DNA of 64,000 nucleotides, from contig CAYQJS010000005.1 in assembly GCA_964417895.1 (NCBI GenBank), positions 62,001 to 126,000 on the forward strand. The letters are read 5' to 3'. The DNA comes from CAYQJS01 sp964417895 (GTDB lineage Bacteria; Chloroflexota; UBA6077; SHYK01). The translations under genes and the position numbers were made by a program. The notes under the pieces were generated by a model. The model was given only the letters and a program-made list of their open reading frames with translations, was not told the origin of the DNA and searched no databases. Positions 25,628 to 33,920 of this stretch are shown one piece after another. Each line of letters opens with the position of its first letter. Within the stretch, counting starts at the first letter, position 1.

Positions 25628-26584
25628 TCAGCCACGCCCCGAAGCGAGGGCTGCTTCGATTGGCTTGCCGCGGAGGAAGTTGGTGACGACCTCGTCGTGC
25701 TCCTCGGGATGCTCCCACTGGGGCCAGTGGCCTGCATCCTGCATGCAATAGAAGGCGGCTCCAGGGATCAGGGAGGCGAGGTACTCGCCGACCTCCGGGC
25801 TCTGGCCCCGGTTGCGATCGGTCCAGAAGACAAGCGTCGGTGGCCTGAGCTGCGCCGCCTCCGCCTCGGACCAGCCCGCCAGATTTGCGCGCGGAGCTGT
25901 GATGCCGAACACTCGCTGCATCGAGGTCCGGATCGCTGGATCAGCGTAGAGCGTGCAGTACAGCTCGACCAGCTCGGGGGTCACCCGCTCCGGGCGCGCC
26001 AGGAAATACTCCAGCCTGGCTCGCTGAGTCGCCGGGCTCGGATCGGTCACCGCTGCCCGGCAGAGGGTCATGAGTTGGTCCGCGCCACCGCCCGACGCGG
26101 AGAACGAGCGCTCGAGCTTGATGTAGTAGGAGCCCGAGTTCAGGATGAGCTTTCCGCAGCGGCCGGGAAAACGCATACCCAGCTCGAATGCGATCCCTGC
26201 CCCCATGGACTCCCCCTCCACGTGCGCCCAGGCCAGGCCTTCCGCGTCCATGAAGTCGATGACGGCCTCGGCCTGGCGTTGGACCCGATGGTCGGCGTCG
26301 TACGGGTCTTTGGTGGAGTAGCCGTGGTAGAGCGCGTCGACGGCGTAGACGTGAAAGCTCTTGGCGAGTCGCATGACGTTGCGGCCGAAGCACTCGGCCG
26401 AGTTTCCCACGCCGTGAATGAGGACGAGCGGATCCCCGGCGCCCGCCTCTATGGCGCGAGTGACGTGCTGCCTGCCGCGGATGAAGCGCGTGGCGCTGCC
26501 CAGTAGCTCGACGTGCAATGTGGGCGTTTCCGCTCGCTGCTCGGGTGATCGCACTGCTATCCCGTCATCGTCCAGGGGTGCCAC
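25628..26584 (-). CDS. Alpha/beta hydrolase (meta-cleavage-product hydrolase type)
   Basis: Up to 318 residues; the GTG at 26584 is the longest start, with weak ribosome-binding sites at all candidates, and the conserved region begins near VTRAIEAGAGDPLVLIHGVG. The oxyanion motif LIHGVGNSAECF, the nucleophile elbow GESMGAG with Ser, and the catalytic His in QDAGHWPQWEHPEE identify an alpha/beta hydrolase. The lid region and the DRNRGQSPEVGEYLA segment resemble hydrolases that cleave C-C bonds in meta-cleavage products of aromatic degradation. It is divergent from the dienelactone hydrolase gene. Role in ring-cleavage product processing is likely but not proven. Confidence 0.75.
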   Translation of the reverse strand: MAPLDDDGIAVRSPEQRAETPTLHVELLGSATRFIRGRQHVTRAIEAGAGDPLVLIHGVGNSAECFGRNVMRLAKSFHVYAVDALYHGYSTKDPYDADHRVQRQAEAVIDFMDAEGLAWAHVEGESMGAGIAFELGMRFPGRCGKLILNSGSYYIKLERSFSASGGGADQLMTLCRAAVTDPSPATQRARLEYFLARPERVTPELVELYCTLYADPAIRTSMQRVFGITAPRANLAGWSEAEAAQLRPPTLVFWTDRNRGQSPEVGEYLASLIPGAAFYCMQDAGHWPQWEHPEEHDEVVTNFLRGKPIEAALASGRG

Positions 26585-26682
26585 ACTCTAGCAAGTTCCG
26601 GTGGCTTCTGCCTCGGCTCTTGACAGAAGGTGCTCCGAAGCCTCATTCTCTGCGATGCCAAAACAACTGGGGGAAGAGGAGT

Positions 26683-27453
26683 ATGTGGAACCAGCTCGAT
26701 ACCGGCGCGTATGAAGGAATGTTGGCGGAGACCACGACGATCAGGGGGTACAACGGCGAAAGCGTCAATACTTACTTCGCACGCCCCCTTGGGTCTGGCC
26801 CGTACGCCGGAATCGTGCTCGTCCATCACCTGCCCGGTTGGGATGAGTTCTATCGGGAAACGGCGCGCCGGTTCGCCCAGCATGGCTACGCCGTCGCTTG
26901 CCCGGACCTCTACTGCCGCTTCGGCCGGGGAACGCCTGACGACGTGGCTGCGACGGCGCGCGGCGAGGGGGGCGTTGCCGACGACAGCGTGGTGGGCGAC
27001 TGTGAGGCGTCAATGGAGTTCTTGCGATCGCTGCCGTATACCAACGGCAAGGTGGGAATCATTGGAACCTGCTCGGGCGGGCGCCACGCGTACCTCACAG
27101 CGTGCCGGGTCAAGGGTTTCGACGCGGTAGTGGACTGCTGGGGCGGCTCGGTCGTGATGGCACCGGACCGGCTCACTCCGAGGCAGCCAGTGGCCCCCAT
27201 CGACTTAACGAAAGACCTGTCAATCCCGCTCTTGGGAATCTTCGGCAATGACGACCAGGGTCCTTCACCGGACCAGGTGAACCAGCACGAAGAAGAGCTG
27301 AAGAAGCACGGTAAAGACTACGATTTCCACCGATATGATGGGGCGGGGCACGGGTTTTTCTATTACCATCGACCGAACTACCGCCAGGAGCAGGCCATGG
27401 ATGGCTGGGAGAAGGTGTTGGCCTTCTTCGGAGAGCACCTCCAGGGCGAGTAA
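26683..27453 (+). CDS. Dienelactone hydrolase family protein
   Basis: 256 residues from the ATG at 26683 with AGAGGAG directly upstream; the open frame upstream is not conserved. The dienelactone hydrolase triad is visible: the nucleophile Cys in IGTCSGGRHA, an Asp in FGNDDQGP, and His in DGAGHGFFYY. The N-terminal VNTYFARPLG and IVLVHHLPGWDEFYRE segments are typical of the fold. These enzymes open dienelactones from chlorinated or substituted catechols, and related members hydrolyse other esters. Its position beside an alpha/beta hydrolase and near several Rieske oxygenases fits a lower aromatic pathway. Length is typical. Confidence 0.85.
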   Translation: MWNQLDTGAYEGMLAETTTIRGYNGESVNTYFARPLGSGPYAGIVLVHHLPGWDEFYRETARRFAQHGYAVACPDLYCRFGRGTPDDVAATARGEGGVADDSVVGDCEASMEFLRSLPYTNGKVGIIGTCSGGRHAYLTACRVKGFDAVVDCWGGSVVMAPDRLTPRQPVAPIDLTKDLSIPLLGIFGNDDQGPSPDQVNQHEEELKKHGKDYDFHRYDGAGHGFFYYHRPNYRQEQAMDGWEKVLAFFGEHLQGE

Positions 27454-27560
27454 CCAGGTTACGCGCGCCTGAGGACTCGCGGCATGGTGCCGCCGAGGAT
27501 GTTCGCCTTGTCCCGGTCGGCGAGCCCCTCTGTTCGGAGAACGCCGTGCCGTGAAGTTCC

Positions 27561-27690
27561 CGGTAGAGGAGCGGCTCGTCCCCCGCCCGCCCGACGAGCG
27601 CACACTGAGCCCCACGGCGGGGGACAAGCCCCCACCCTACCGAACGACGGAACCGACCCAATGGCGAAATCCATGCGAACTGACCCGCTA
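27561..27690. repeat. MITE-like dispersed element, copy 1
   Basis: A roughly 82-bp palindromic core begins CGGTAGAGGAGCGGCTCGTC and ends GGGGACAAGCCCCCACCCTA then CCG. Its ends are imperfect inverted repeats, and 45 further bases match copy 2 at 46366-46497 with about 90 percent identity by eye. It extends to the stop codon of the small protein gene at 27688. It encodes nothing. Confidence 0.75.
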
Positions 27691-28049
27691 GGACATGCTG
27701 GTCGATAGAGTCCTGGGCGGGCCCACAAAACGGACGCCCTCGACCGTGGCGATGTCGTCAACGGAGATCGACGTTTCGCTGTTCACGGTCGCCGCGCCGG
27801 CGCTCACCACCTCGACGTGCCGGATGCGAGCAGTGTCGCCGTCCCCGCTGACTTCGAGCAGCTCGACGATGTCACCCGACGTCGNNNNNNNNNNGAGATC
27901 GACGCTTCGCTGTTTACGGTCGCGGCGCCGGCCGTGACCACCTCGACGTGGCGGACCCGAGCGGTATCCCCACTGACCTCGAGCAGCTCGACGATGTCAC
28001 CCGACGTCGTCACCAACCGTGTTCCTGGCGCAATAGCATCGAGTTTCAT
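27688..28049 (-). CDS. Small acidic hypothetical protein interrupted by the assembly gap
   Basis: From an ATG at 28049, with GAGGAGAGGCGAGC upstream, the product reads MKLDAIAPGTRLVTTSGDIV and continues with alternating polar/hydrophobic strands suggestive of a small beta barrel. The run of Ns interrupts it. Left of the gap the same segment (SGDIVELLEVSGD ... HVEVVSAGAATVNSE) appears again in similar form and runs on to a stop at 27688. Either the gene holds two tandem copies of a roughly 40-residue unit, or two alleles were joined during scaffolding. The second is more likely, which would make the true product about 75-80 residues. No family is recognised. Confidence 0.45.
27885..27894. other. 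Assembly gap (10 N)
   Basis: Ten consecutive Ns, a conventional scaffolding gap of unknown true length. It is flanked on both sides by near-identical sequence of about 120 bp, so the join may be between overlapping contig ends that were not merged. Confidence 0.95.
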
Positions 28050-28142
28050 GCTCGCCTCTCCTCAGGGCGCACTTGAGAACAATCGTTGACGACTACGAAA
28101 CGGACGTCGCCGTTTCGTAGTCTCTTCTGAATATAGGGCCGT

Positions 28143-29543
28143 TCAGCCGGGTGAGACTTCGACCACCGTTTTTGCCGAACGGGGGAAGGGCGGCGGAAGC
28201 GGCGCCCCCATCTTTCTTGCCCGCTCGAGGTTAAATGGGTTGAACTTGCCGGATGATCCCGATGGGATCGTCTCGCCGCGCCGCTCCCTCGCCACCTTCG
28301 GTATCGCACGCTTGCCCTCGATAACCTCGTCATTCATGGTGTCGAAGGGCAGCCAGATGATGTCGTTGGTCGCGGGGTCCCTGAAGGTATTCATGGGGTC
28401 CCCGCCCTCCTCCACGAGGTCCACCTGCTCCGCGAGCATCCGGCGGAAGAGGATGAGTCCCACGTCCGATTGCCCGAGCTTCTCCTTACTCCGGTCCATG
28501 CGCGGCCCTTGGGAGGTCCATGCGAAGTGGTCCTGGCCGCTGTTGTTGTCCAGCTGGCCCCAGATGGGCTGTCCTTCCTCGTCCACGCCAGCTATCGGAA
28601 CGTGGTAGACGGGGATGTCCTCGTCCGCCTGGTTCGGATCTTCGCCGTCTCGTGGAAGCTCGGTGTTGTAGTAGACGTAGTAGGTATGCGTATCGTCCAT
28701 CGGTACGCGGATCTGAAAGTGATGCCCGCCCGTACCGCACTCGAGGTTGGGGAACAGTATGGGATGCCCGATCTGCCAACCTCTTGAAGTCTCTTCGGTC
28801 TCGCCCTCGAGGAGCCGGTGCTTCAGGACCCCATATTCAAAACGGCTGCACGCCGCGCTGATGTGGCGCATCCCCGTTTGAGGCTTGCGCCAGTACTGAA
28901 CATCTGGGTTCGGCTCGAGCTTCTTCTGGCCGTACACGTCGCCACGATGCTTAATGACCCCGAGACGCTCAAGCACGTACCTTGAGAAGTAGCCGTGCAG
29001 GTACTCCCCATGGATGGGATCGAGTGAGTTCTCCATGATCTGGAGCCAGTTGCACGTCACCACCGTCCATCCGATGCTGCGGAGCCGTCCCTCCTCGACG
29101 AAGGGGTAGTAGTGGGGGACGAGCGGCGCCGGTTCTGGGCCGAGGTACGTAAAGACGAGGCCGCCGAGCGTTTGCACCGGATACGACTTCAGCTTGACCC
29201 GGCTGGCGAAGGTCGAATCCGGAGTCTCGGCGGGCATTTCCAGACACTGGCCGGTCTGGTCATACAGCCATCCGTGGTACGGGCAGCGGAGTCCGTTCTC
29301 CTCGGGGATGCCGAAGAGCAGGTTCACCCGGCGATGGGCGCACGAGGCGTCGATGAGCCCCAACTGGCCACGCATGTCCCTGAAGAGGACGAGGTCCTCG
29401 CCCAGAAGGCGAACAGCTTTGGTCGGATTGTTCTTCAGCTCTGCCACCCCAGCGATGGGCTGCCAGTAGCGCCGCATAAGCTCGCCCATAGGGGTCCCTG
29501 GACCAACCAGAGTCAGTCGGTCGTTCTGCTCTTTCGTTAACAC
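28143..29543 (-). CDS. Rieske oxygenase, phthalate-dioxygenase type (oxygenase 1)
   Basis: 466 residues from a GTG at 29543 with GAGGAGGGC upstream. The Rieske cluster ligands are Cys68, His70, Cys87 and His90 in CAHRRVNLLFG and CPYHGW. The mononuclear iron site lies in NSLDPIHGEYLHG (Asp-x-x-His-x-x-x-x-His). The opening GPGTPMGELMRRYWQPIAG is shared with the three other oxygenases here. This class hydroxylates aromatic acids or O-demethylates aryl ethers with electrons from a separate reductase, of which none is encoded in the window. It has a longer C-terminal tail than its relatives. The substrate is unknown. Confidence 0.9.
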   Translation of the reverse strand: MLTKEQNDRLTLVGPGTPMGELMRRYWQPIAGVAELKNNPTKAVRLLGEDLVLFRDMRGQLGLIDASCAHRRVNLLFGIPEENGLRCPYHGWLYDQTGQCLEMPAETPDSTFASRVKLKSYPVQTLGGLVFTYLGPEPAPLVPHYYPFVEEGRLRSIGWTVVTCNWLQIMENSLDPIHGEYLHGYFSRYVLERLGVIKHRGDVYGQKKLEPNPDVQYWRKPQTGMRHISAACSRFEYGVLKHRLLEGETEETSRGWQIGHPILFPNLECGTGGHHFQIRVPMDDTHTYYVYYNTELPRDGEDPNQADEDIPVYHVPIAGVDEEGQPIWGQLDNNSGQDHFAWTSQGPRMDRSKEKLGQSDVGLILFRRMLAEQVDLVEEGGDPMNTFRDPATNDIIWLPFDTMNDEVIEGKRAIPKVARERRGETIPSGSSGKFNPFNLERARKMGAPLPPPFPRSAKTVVEVSPG

Positions 29544-29680
29544 ACGCCCTCCTCAGTTCGTGGCATTTTCGTGATGACACCAACCAATATATTCCAAAAC
29601 ACAACCGCGTGTGTTTGGCCAAGGGTCAAGCCTACGCTCAGCGCCTGCAGGACTTCGCCGTCATCTCCGAAAGCCGTGAT

Positions 29681-30848
29681 TCATTCGATGCGCGCCTTAG
29701 CCCTGAGGAAGGGCGGTGGGACAACAAGGAGAGCAGTGAGCATCCCATAGAAACCTGCCATGAGAGGCACCCCGGCCACCAGATGCGCTGTCCAGACGAT
29801 CCCACCGCCGAACGTCCCCATCAGCGCGAAGTACACGGCAAACTGGACGATGCGATGAGCCAGTAACCGGGCTCGTCGTCTGCGCCGCCCAACCCACCGC
29901 GCCAGATCCACGCCCACAGCCCTTCGCCGACCAGCGCTGCGGCAGCGACCGCGGGAAGGTAGAGCCAAAGATCGGTCACCGCGACGGTGAGAAACCCGTC
30001 CCACAGCATGATGGCGCCGATAGCACCGCACGGCAGGCGTAGGCGTCGCAGCGGCACGACCAGAAATAGCGCGAGGAGAACGGCGTGGATCAGCACGCCG
30101 GTCACGCCAGCGACTTGAGCAACTCCGGTCTGCCAACCCAAACCCTGGTAGCCCCATAACTGCGCAGCCTTGACTCCCCGGAGGCGTAGTCAACAGCCAG
30201 CGGGTCGCTGTAAAAGAGGCCCCAAAGAATGACGCGAAAAAGCAGCCCGAAGCCGAGGAGCAGCGGTATGTCCGCTGGCGAGGGCCGGTATCCGTGGCGC
30301 CCGGTCTGCGTTCGATGCTGTGCCTCTGCGCGCAGCACTCCGAGAACGACGAGCGTGTAGGCGACAACAAGCCAGAGGTGTGCGGGTGAGAGCAGCGCCT
30401 CCAACCTCACCTCAAAGCCGAAAAGACTGTGCCAGACCGAATCGACGATGCCGCCGAGGCCAAAAAGAACGACGCCGACGAGGACCAGCGGGTAACCGGG
30501 CAGCCAGGCTCGGCGAGGAAAGCCTCGCCGGGCCCTTCCCACTAAGCAGAGGGTGATGACTGCACCGGTGCCAGCCCAACTGCCGTAGAGAAGCGCGTGG
30601 GGCCAGGTGAAGAACGACTCGACTTCAAAGCCATGGTGAACGTGGTACCAGGCATCGATGTGAGCCCCGACCTGCCACAATGCGACGAGTGCGCAGGTCA
30701 ACCACAGGAGTGGCCCCGCTTCGAGCGGGTGATCGGGCTTACTTTGTAACTCCGTTGTAGGAACAGCTGTTTCATACGGTGCAAGGATAAGGAGGTCGGA
30801 ACGAGAGATCAATTCTGAGCCTTGTGGGGTCGCCCAATCATGAGCCAT
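29681..30848 (-). pseudogene. Frameshifted polytopic membrane protein
   Basis: Three successive reading frames together give one membrane protein of about 389 residues. The first (30848 to about 30178) has HIDAWYHVHHGFEVESFFTW and several membrane helices. The second (about 30178 to 29885) continues as LIHAVLLALFLVVPLRRL. The third (to 29681) reads QFAVYFALMGTFGGGIVWTA and ends at the stop. The first shift sits near the GGGGAG run at 30172-30182, the second near 29870-29890. I do not recognise a named family. Two separate shifts suggest true decay, though assembly errors in a metagenome could also cause them. Confidence 0.6.
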
Positions 30849-30887
30849 CAGGGGAGGGCGCCGCGTGACGGGCCGCTGGGGAGAATA

Positions 30888-30917
30888 ATGCCCGGCGCGG
30901 CGCTGCGCCGGGCATTC
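30888..30917 (-). terminator. Strong hairpin, likely terminator
   Basis: ATGCCCGGCGC and GCGCCGGGCAT form an 11-bp perfect stem around a 6-base loop, followed on the minus strand by a T-rich TTATTC stretch. It lies about 20 nt downstream of the 24-residue peptide gene, the expected place for its terminator. Confidence 0.65.
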
Positions 30918-30935
30918 CTCTGCGGGGTGCCGATT

Positions 30936-31010
30936 CTAGAGTAAGAGGGCTCCCACCACTACAACGAACTGGGCCAACGTCATGCTGACCAGGATCAAGG
31001 TATCGCGCAT
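30936..31010 (-). CDS. 24-residue membrane micropeptide
   Basis: An ATG at 31010 with an excellent AGGAGGAAGAC ribosome-binding site opens a 24-codon frame ending in TAG at 30936. The product starts MRDTLILVSMTLAQF, then a Val/Leu run to the end, so nearly all of it could form one transmembrane helix. A strong terminator follows closely. The combination of ribosome-binding site, hydrophobic product and terminator supports a real small gene of the kind that stabilises membrane complexes (KdpF-like or CydX-like in style, not in sequence). No partner is identified nearby; the frameshifted membrane gene lies downstream on the same strand. Confidence 0.5.
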   Translation of the reverse strand: MRDTLILVSMTLAQFVVVVGALLL

Positions 31011-31127
31011 TGTCTTCCTCCTACAGCGGATCTACCCTCAGGTCGGGACTCCCCCGCCTGCTGTCAATAGTCTCGACGATGACCATGAATACAGAGTTAA
31101 GCGGACCTGAGAGAACTCTCATAATCG

Positions 31128-31739
31128 GTGGCGCATATCCCAGAGTCGCACCGTGCTCCACCCGACTGGTCGGTCTCCACCAAAAAGAGTGCTGGCGTGA
31201 AGCGGTACCGCGATTCTGAGTGGCTGGACCCCGGCATTGAGATCCGCTCCTCGCCCATTGGTGGCAGAGGCATGTTTGCCCTTGACCCAATCAGCGCAGG
31301 CAAGGTCCTCGTCATCTGGGGCGGGGTCGTGTTCACGCGAGCTGAGATCGAGGCTGGAGTGGTGGCCGAGGGAAGCACCGTCGCGATAGGCGAAGGTGTT
31401 TACCTGGGCAGCCCTGCTGGGACTTACGACCGAGAACGGGACGACCGGGGCGACTTCATCAATCATTCCTGCGACCCGAACGTCTGGATGCAAGACGAAG
31501 CTACGTCTGTCGCGCGGCGGGCCATTCGGGCCGGTGATGAACTGACAATGGACTACGCGATGATCCGAGAGGACGACAGCCTGGTTGCACGCTTCGACTG
31601 CCGCTGCGCCTCGGCGCTATGCCGTGGCAGAGTCACCGGGAGAGACTGGCGTCGACCTGAACTGCAAGCACGCTACGCGGGTCACTTCTCGCCGTTCATC
31701 AACGAGCGAATTCGGAGAGTCAGCGGCGGCTTGCCCTAG
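31128..31739 (+). CDS. SET-domain protein (putative protein-lysine methyltransferase)
   Basis: 203 residues from a GTG at 31128; a later start near KRYRDSEWLDPG is possible. The SET core is clear: IEIRSSPIGGRGMFALDPI at the start, then the cofactor-binding GDFINHSCDPNVWM motif, GDELTMDYAMI, and a post-SET-like Cys cluster (FDCRCASALCRGRV). SET enzymes transfer methyl groups from S-adenosylmethionine to lysines. In bacteria they occur sporadically and their targets are usually unknown; some modify ribosomal or DNA-binding proteins. The post-SET cysteines imply zinc binding. It may have come by horizontal transfer. No partner gene is adjacent. Confidence 0.8.
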   Translation: MAHIPESHRAPPDWSVSTKKSAGVKRYRDSEWLDPGIEIRSSPIGGRGMFALDPISAGKVLVIWGGVVFTRAEIEAGVVAEGSTVAIGEGVYLGSPAGTYDRERDDRGDFINHSCDPNVWMQDEATSVARRAIRAGDELTMDYAMIREDDSLVARFDCRCASALCRGRVTGRDWRRPELQARYAGHFSPFINERIRRVSGGLP

Positions 31740-31799
31740 ACGCACCATGTTTGCATCGCGACCGGCTACCCTCGCTACTTGCATTCGATCCGGCGCACC

Positions 31800-31937
31800 A
31801 CTCGCTTGCGTGAAGAGCCGAAGGAAAAACGCGGCTTCCTCCGCGTAATCAGCGGGCGCGGTGAGCAGGTGGAACCAGTCGGCAAACTCCGTGTAGAGCC
31901 GCGGCAGCTCGTCGCTCACCTTGTCTCGGCCGGCCAT
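31800..31937 (-). pseudogene. N-terminal fragment of a SAM-dependent methyltransferase
   Basis: From an ATG at 31937 the frame reads MAGRDKVSDELPRLYTEFAD and then WFHLLTAPADYAEEAAFFLR, the typical leader of a class I methyltransferase. Homology by eye stops near residue 46, before the expected glycine-rich SAM loop. The frame then runs on without conserved features, overlapping the end of the SET gene. The rest of the gene has been lost. Confidence 0.5.
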
Positions 31938-32050
31938 CTCATAGGCGATCCTAGCACGCGCGGGAGCCCTGAGAGAAAGAGCAGGCCGGCGGTGGGCCTG
32001 CTCTCGTTTGAGTGGGGCGACCGCGATCGACCGCCTGGGCTCAGGCTGTG

Positions 32051-32078
32051 GCGGGTTCGAGTCCCGTCCCCTGCTCCA
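32051..32078 (+). other. tRNA 3'-end-like segment
   Basis: GCGGGTTCGAGTCCCGT folds as a T-arm (5-bp stem, TTCGAGT loop) and is followed by CCCCTGCT and CCA, as in a tRNA 3' end. No matching GCAGGGG acceptor strand or anticodon arm lies upstream, so this is not a full tRNA. Such fragments often mark former integration sites, but no integrase is present here. Confidence 0.35.
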
Positions 32079-32189
32079 CCTGGCAGATAGCCGCAAGCGC
32101 ACGCGCTCCGGTAACCTATGCGTTCCCGGTCCCTTTACGCCTCGACTGTCAGTTCCTGCCACGCAGGCAGGCTGCCGCGAAATGGGCGC

Positions 32190-33413
32190 ATGAAGCTACG
32201 CGTGAACGGCGCTACCCAGCTGCTGCTCGAGATCTACGGCCCGGCCATGATCATGAGCCTGGGTCAGGGGATGGTCGTTCCTACCATCCCTGCCCTGGCA
32301 TCGACGTTCGATGTGTCGGCTGGGCTTGCTGCCCAGCTCGTCACGGCCGGAATGCTGGGCAGAGTCATCACCGTGCTCCCGATGGGCCAGATCCTCGATC
32401 GCTACGGGCGTAAGCCCGTGCTGGTGGGCGGTCCGCTGGTGGTCGCGGTGGCCTCCGGGCTATCCGCGGTCGCACCCGTTTTCGCCCTGTTGCTGTTCGC
32501 GCAGTTCCTGGCAGGCATGGGCAGCAGTGCCTGGCAGACTGCTCGCGAGCTCGCCGCAATCGACGTGGTGCGGCCGGAGCAGCGCGGCCGGATGATGAGC
32601 GGCTTTCATGGCATGCATGCGGTGGGTGTCGCCGTGGGTCCGGTGATGGGCGGATTGCTCACGGACCTCGTTGGCTTCCGCGCCGTCTTCTGGGCGTACG
32701 CGCTGTTGAGCCTCCTTACCCTCGTTGTCTCGCTCCACATTCGCGAGACGGCTCAGTTGCAGCACGCTGCCCGTCGTGGCCTGCTGGATATCGGCCGCGT
32801 CAGCGAGGTTGAGCCTTATTTTCGGACGACCTACATCGTGCTGATCTTCAACACGTTTGTCGCCATGATGAGAGGCGCTCTGATCGCGAGTCTCATTCCC
32901 CTGTACATCGGACTGCATCTCGGGCACACGTCCACGGAGGTGGGCACGTGGTTCGGAATCTACGGCCTGGTCAACGTTCTGATGATCGCGCCCACGGGCG
33001 TGCTCCTGGACTCATGGGGGCGCAAAACGGTGGTAATTCCCAGCGCTTATCTCGCCACGGTCATCTTCGTCGTGTTCCCCCTCGTGAGTGGTAACGTGCA
33101 GCTCCTCGGCCTGGCGGCGCTGACGGGGGTCGCCAGCGGGCTGGCCCTCGGGACGATGGCCACCTATACCTACGACGTCATCCCGGAGCACGCCCGCGCG
33201 CGGCTGCAGGCGCTCCGTCGGCTGTTCGCGGACCTCGGAGCGATCATGGGCCCGGTGGCCGGTGGGGCGATCACGGACCTGGCTAGCCCGGGCGCGGCCT
33301 TCTGGGCCTTTGTGCCGGTGCAGCTAGCCGGGGGGCTCGCGATCACCTTCCTCGCCAGGGAGTCGCTGCATCGGGTGGGTGCGAAGGCACACGAGGCGGC
33401 TTCGCGAGGCTAG
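32190..33413 (+). CDS. MFS drug/metabolite transporter (12-TM)
   Basis: 407 residues starting at the ATG in GCGCATGAAGCTACG (32190); an upstream in-frame ATG at 32118 would add 24 non-conserved residues. About twelve hydrophobic segments are visible, with the family signature GQILDRYGRKPVLVGG between helices 2 and 3 and a second, weaker copy (GVLLDSWGRKTVV) in the C-terminal half, as expected for the two-fold repeat. This resembles proton-coupled exporters of the DHA1 type. Its stop codon overlaps the left end of a 103-bp inverted-repeat element. Substrate unknown; export of toxic aromatics or antibiotics is possible. Confidence 0.85.
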   Translation: MKLRVNGATQLLLEIYGPAMIMSLGQGMVVPTIPALASTFDVSAGLAAQLVTAGMLGRVITVLPMGQILDRYGRKPVLVGGPLVVAVASGLSAVAPVFALLLFAQFLAGMGSSAWQTARELAAIDVVRPEQRGRMMSGFHGMHAVGVAVGPVMGGLLTDLVGFRAVFWAYALLSLLTLVVSLHIRETAQLQHAARRGLLDIGRVSEVEPYFRTTYIVLIFNTFVAMMRGALIASLIPLYIGLHLGHTSTEVGTWFGIYGLVNVLMIAPTGVLLDSWGRKTVVIPSAYLATVIFVVFPLVSGNVQLLGLAALTGVASGLALGTMATYTYDVIPEHARARLQALRRLFADLGAIMGPVAGGAITDLASPGAAFWAFVPVQLAGGLAITFLARESLHRVGAKAHEAASRG

Positions 33414-33514
33414 CAGGCCGCTGAAAGAGATTGAGGTCCGCTCGTGATGAGCCTGTCGAACCACTTCGGGCCCTTCGACAAGCTCGGGGTGAGCGGGGTT
33501 TTCAGCAGCCTGCT
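33412..33514. repeat. 103-bp element with 15-bp terminal inverted repeats
   Basis: The ends AGCAGGCCGCTGAAA (33412-33426) and TTTCAGCAGCCTGCT (33500-33514) are inverted repeats with 14 of 15 matches. The interior holds GATGAGCCTGTCGAACC and CCCTTCGACAAGCTC, motifs also seen at 57911-58030. It looks like a small non-autonomous mobile element or REP-type unit. Confidence 0.7.
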
Positions 33515-33537
33515 GGTAGCGCCAACGGAACGCGGCG

Positions 33538-33909
33538 TCACTGGTTGATCTGGGGTCCTTTGGGATCCGGATCGTCTGCGGGCACGTGGCGAGCCAGGTC
33601 CATGGCATCGTGCAGGATACGGACGACTTCGATCGAATCGGCGTCTGACAGTCGATACAGCACGAAATGCCGCCCCCGCCGGCCACCGCGCGCGACGTGA
33701 AGCGTGCGCAGACCCGGGAGAATCTCGTCGCGCGCTCTGCTGCCGGGAACGTCGGGGCCGTCGCCGAGCGCGGCGAGTGCCGCGATCACGGTATCCCGAT
33801 AGACCTGGGCCTGCCGGACCCCGAAGGCTTCCGAAGTCCATCGGAGGAGGACCATAAGATCCTGTTCGGCCGCCTCGCTCAGCCGAATGCGCCAGCGGCG
33901 GTTGGCCAC
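33538..33909 (-). CDS. parE: ParE/RelE-superfamily toxin
   Basis: 123 residues. RIRLSEAAEQDLMVLLRW, then FGVRQAQVYRDTVIAALAAL, and the C-terminal strands GRHFVLYRLSDADSIEVVRILHDAMD follow the ParE pattern, with the conserved Arg near the end in VVRILH. ParE toxins poison DNA gyrase; related RelE toxins cut mRNA. The gene lies 11 nt downstream of a ParD-type antitoxin gene. The C-terminal tail (ADDPDPKGPQINQ) is longer than usual and runs up to the repeat-rich region. Activity against gyrase is inferred from the partner type. Confidence 0.8.
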   Translation of the reverse strand: MANRRWRIRLSEAAEQDLMVLLRWTSEAFGVRQAQVYRDTVIAALAALGDGPDVPGSRARDEILPGLRTLHVARGGRRGRHFVLYRLSDADSIEVVRILHDAMDLARHVPADDPDPKGPQINQ

Positions 33910-33920
33910 CGTGAAGCGGC

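Noticed and set aside
27885..27894. Ns as a programmed or natural feature
   Set aside because: A fixed run of ten Ns is an assembly convention, not biological sequence.
32010..32080. A complete tRNA or tmRNA gene
   Set aside because: Only the T-arm and 3' end fit; no matching acceptor strand, D-arm or anticodon arm is present.
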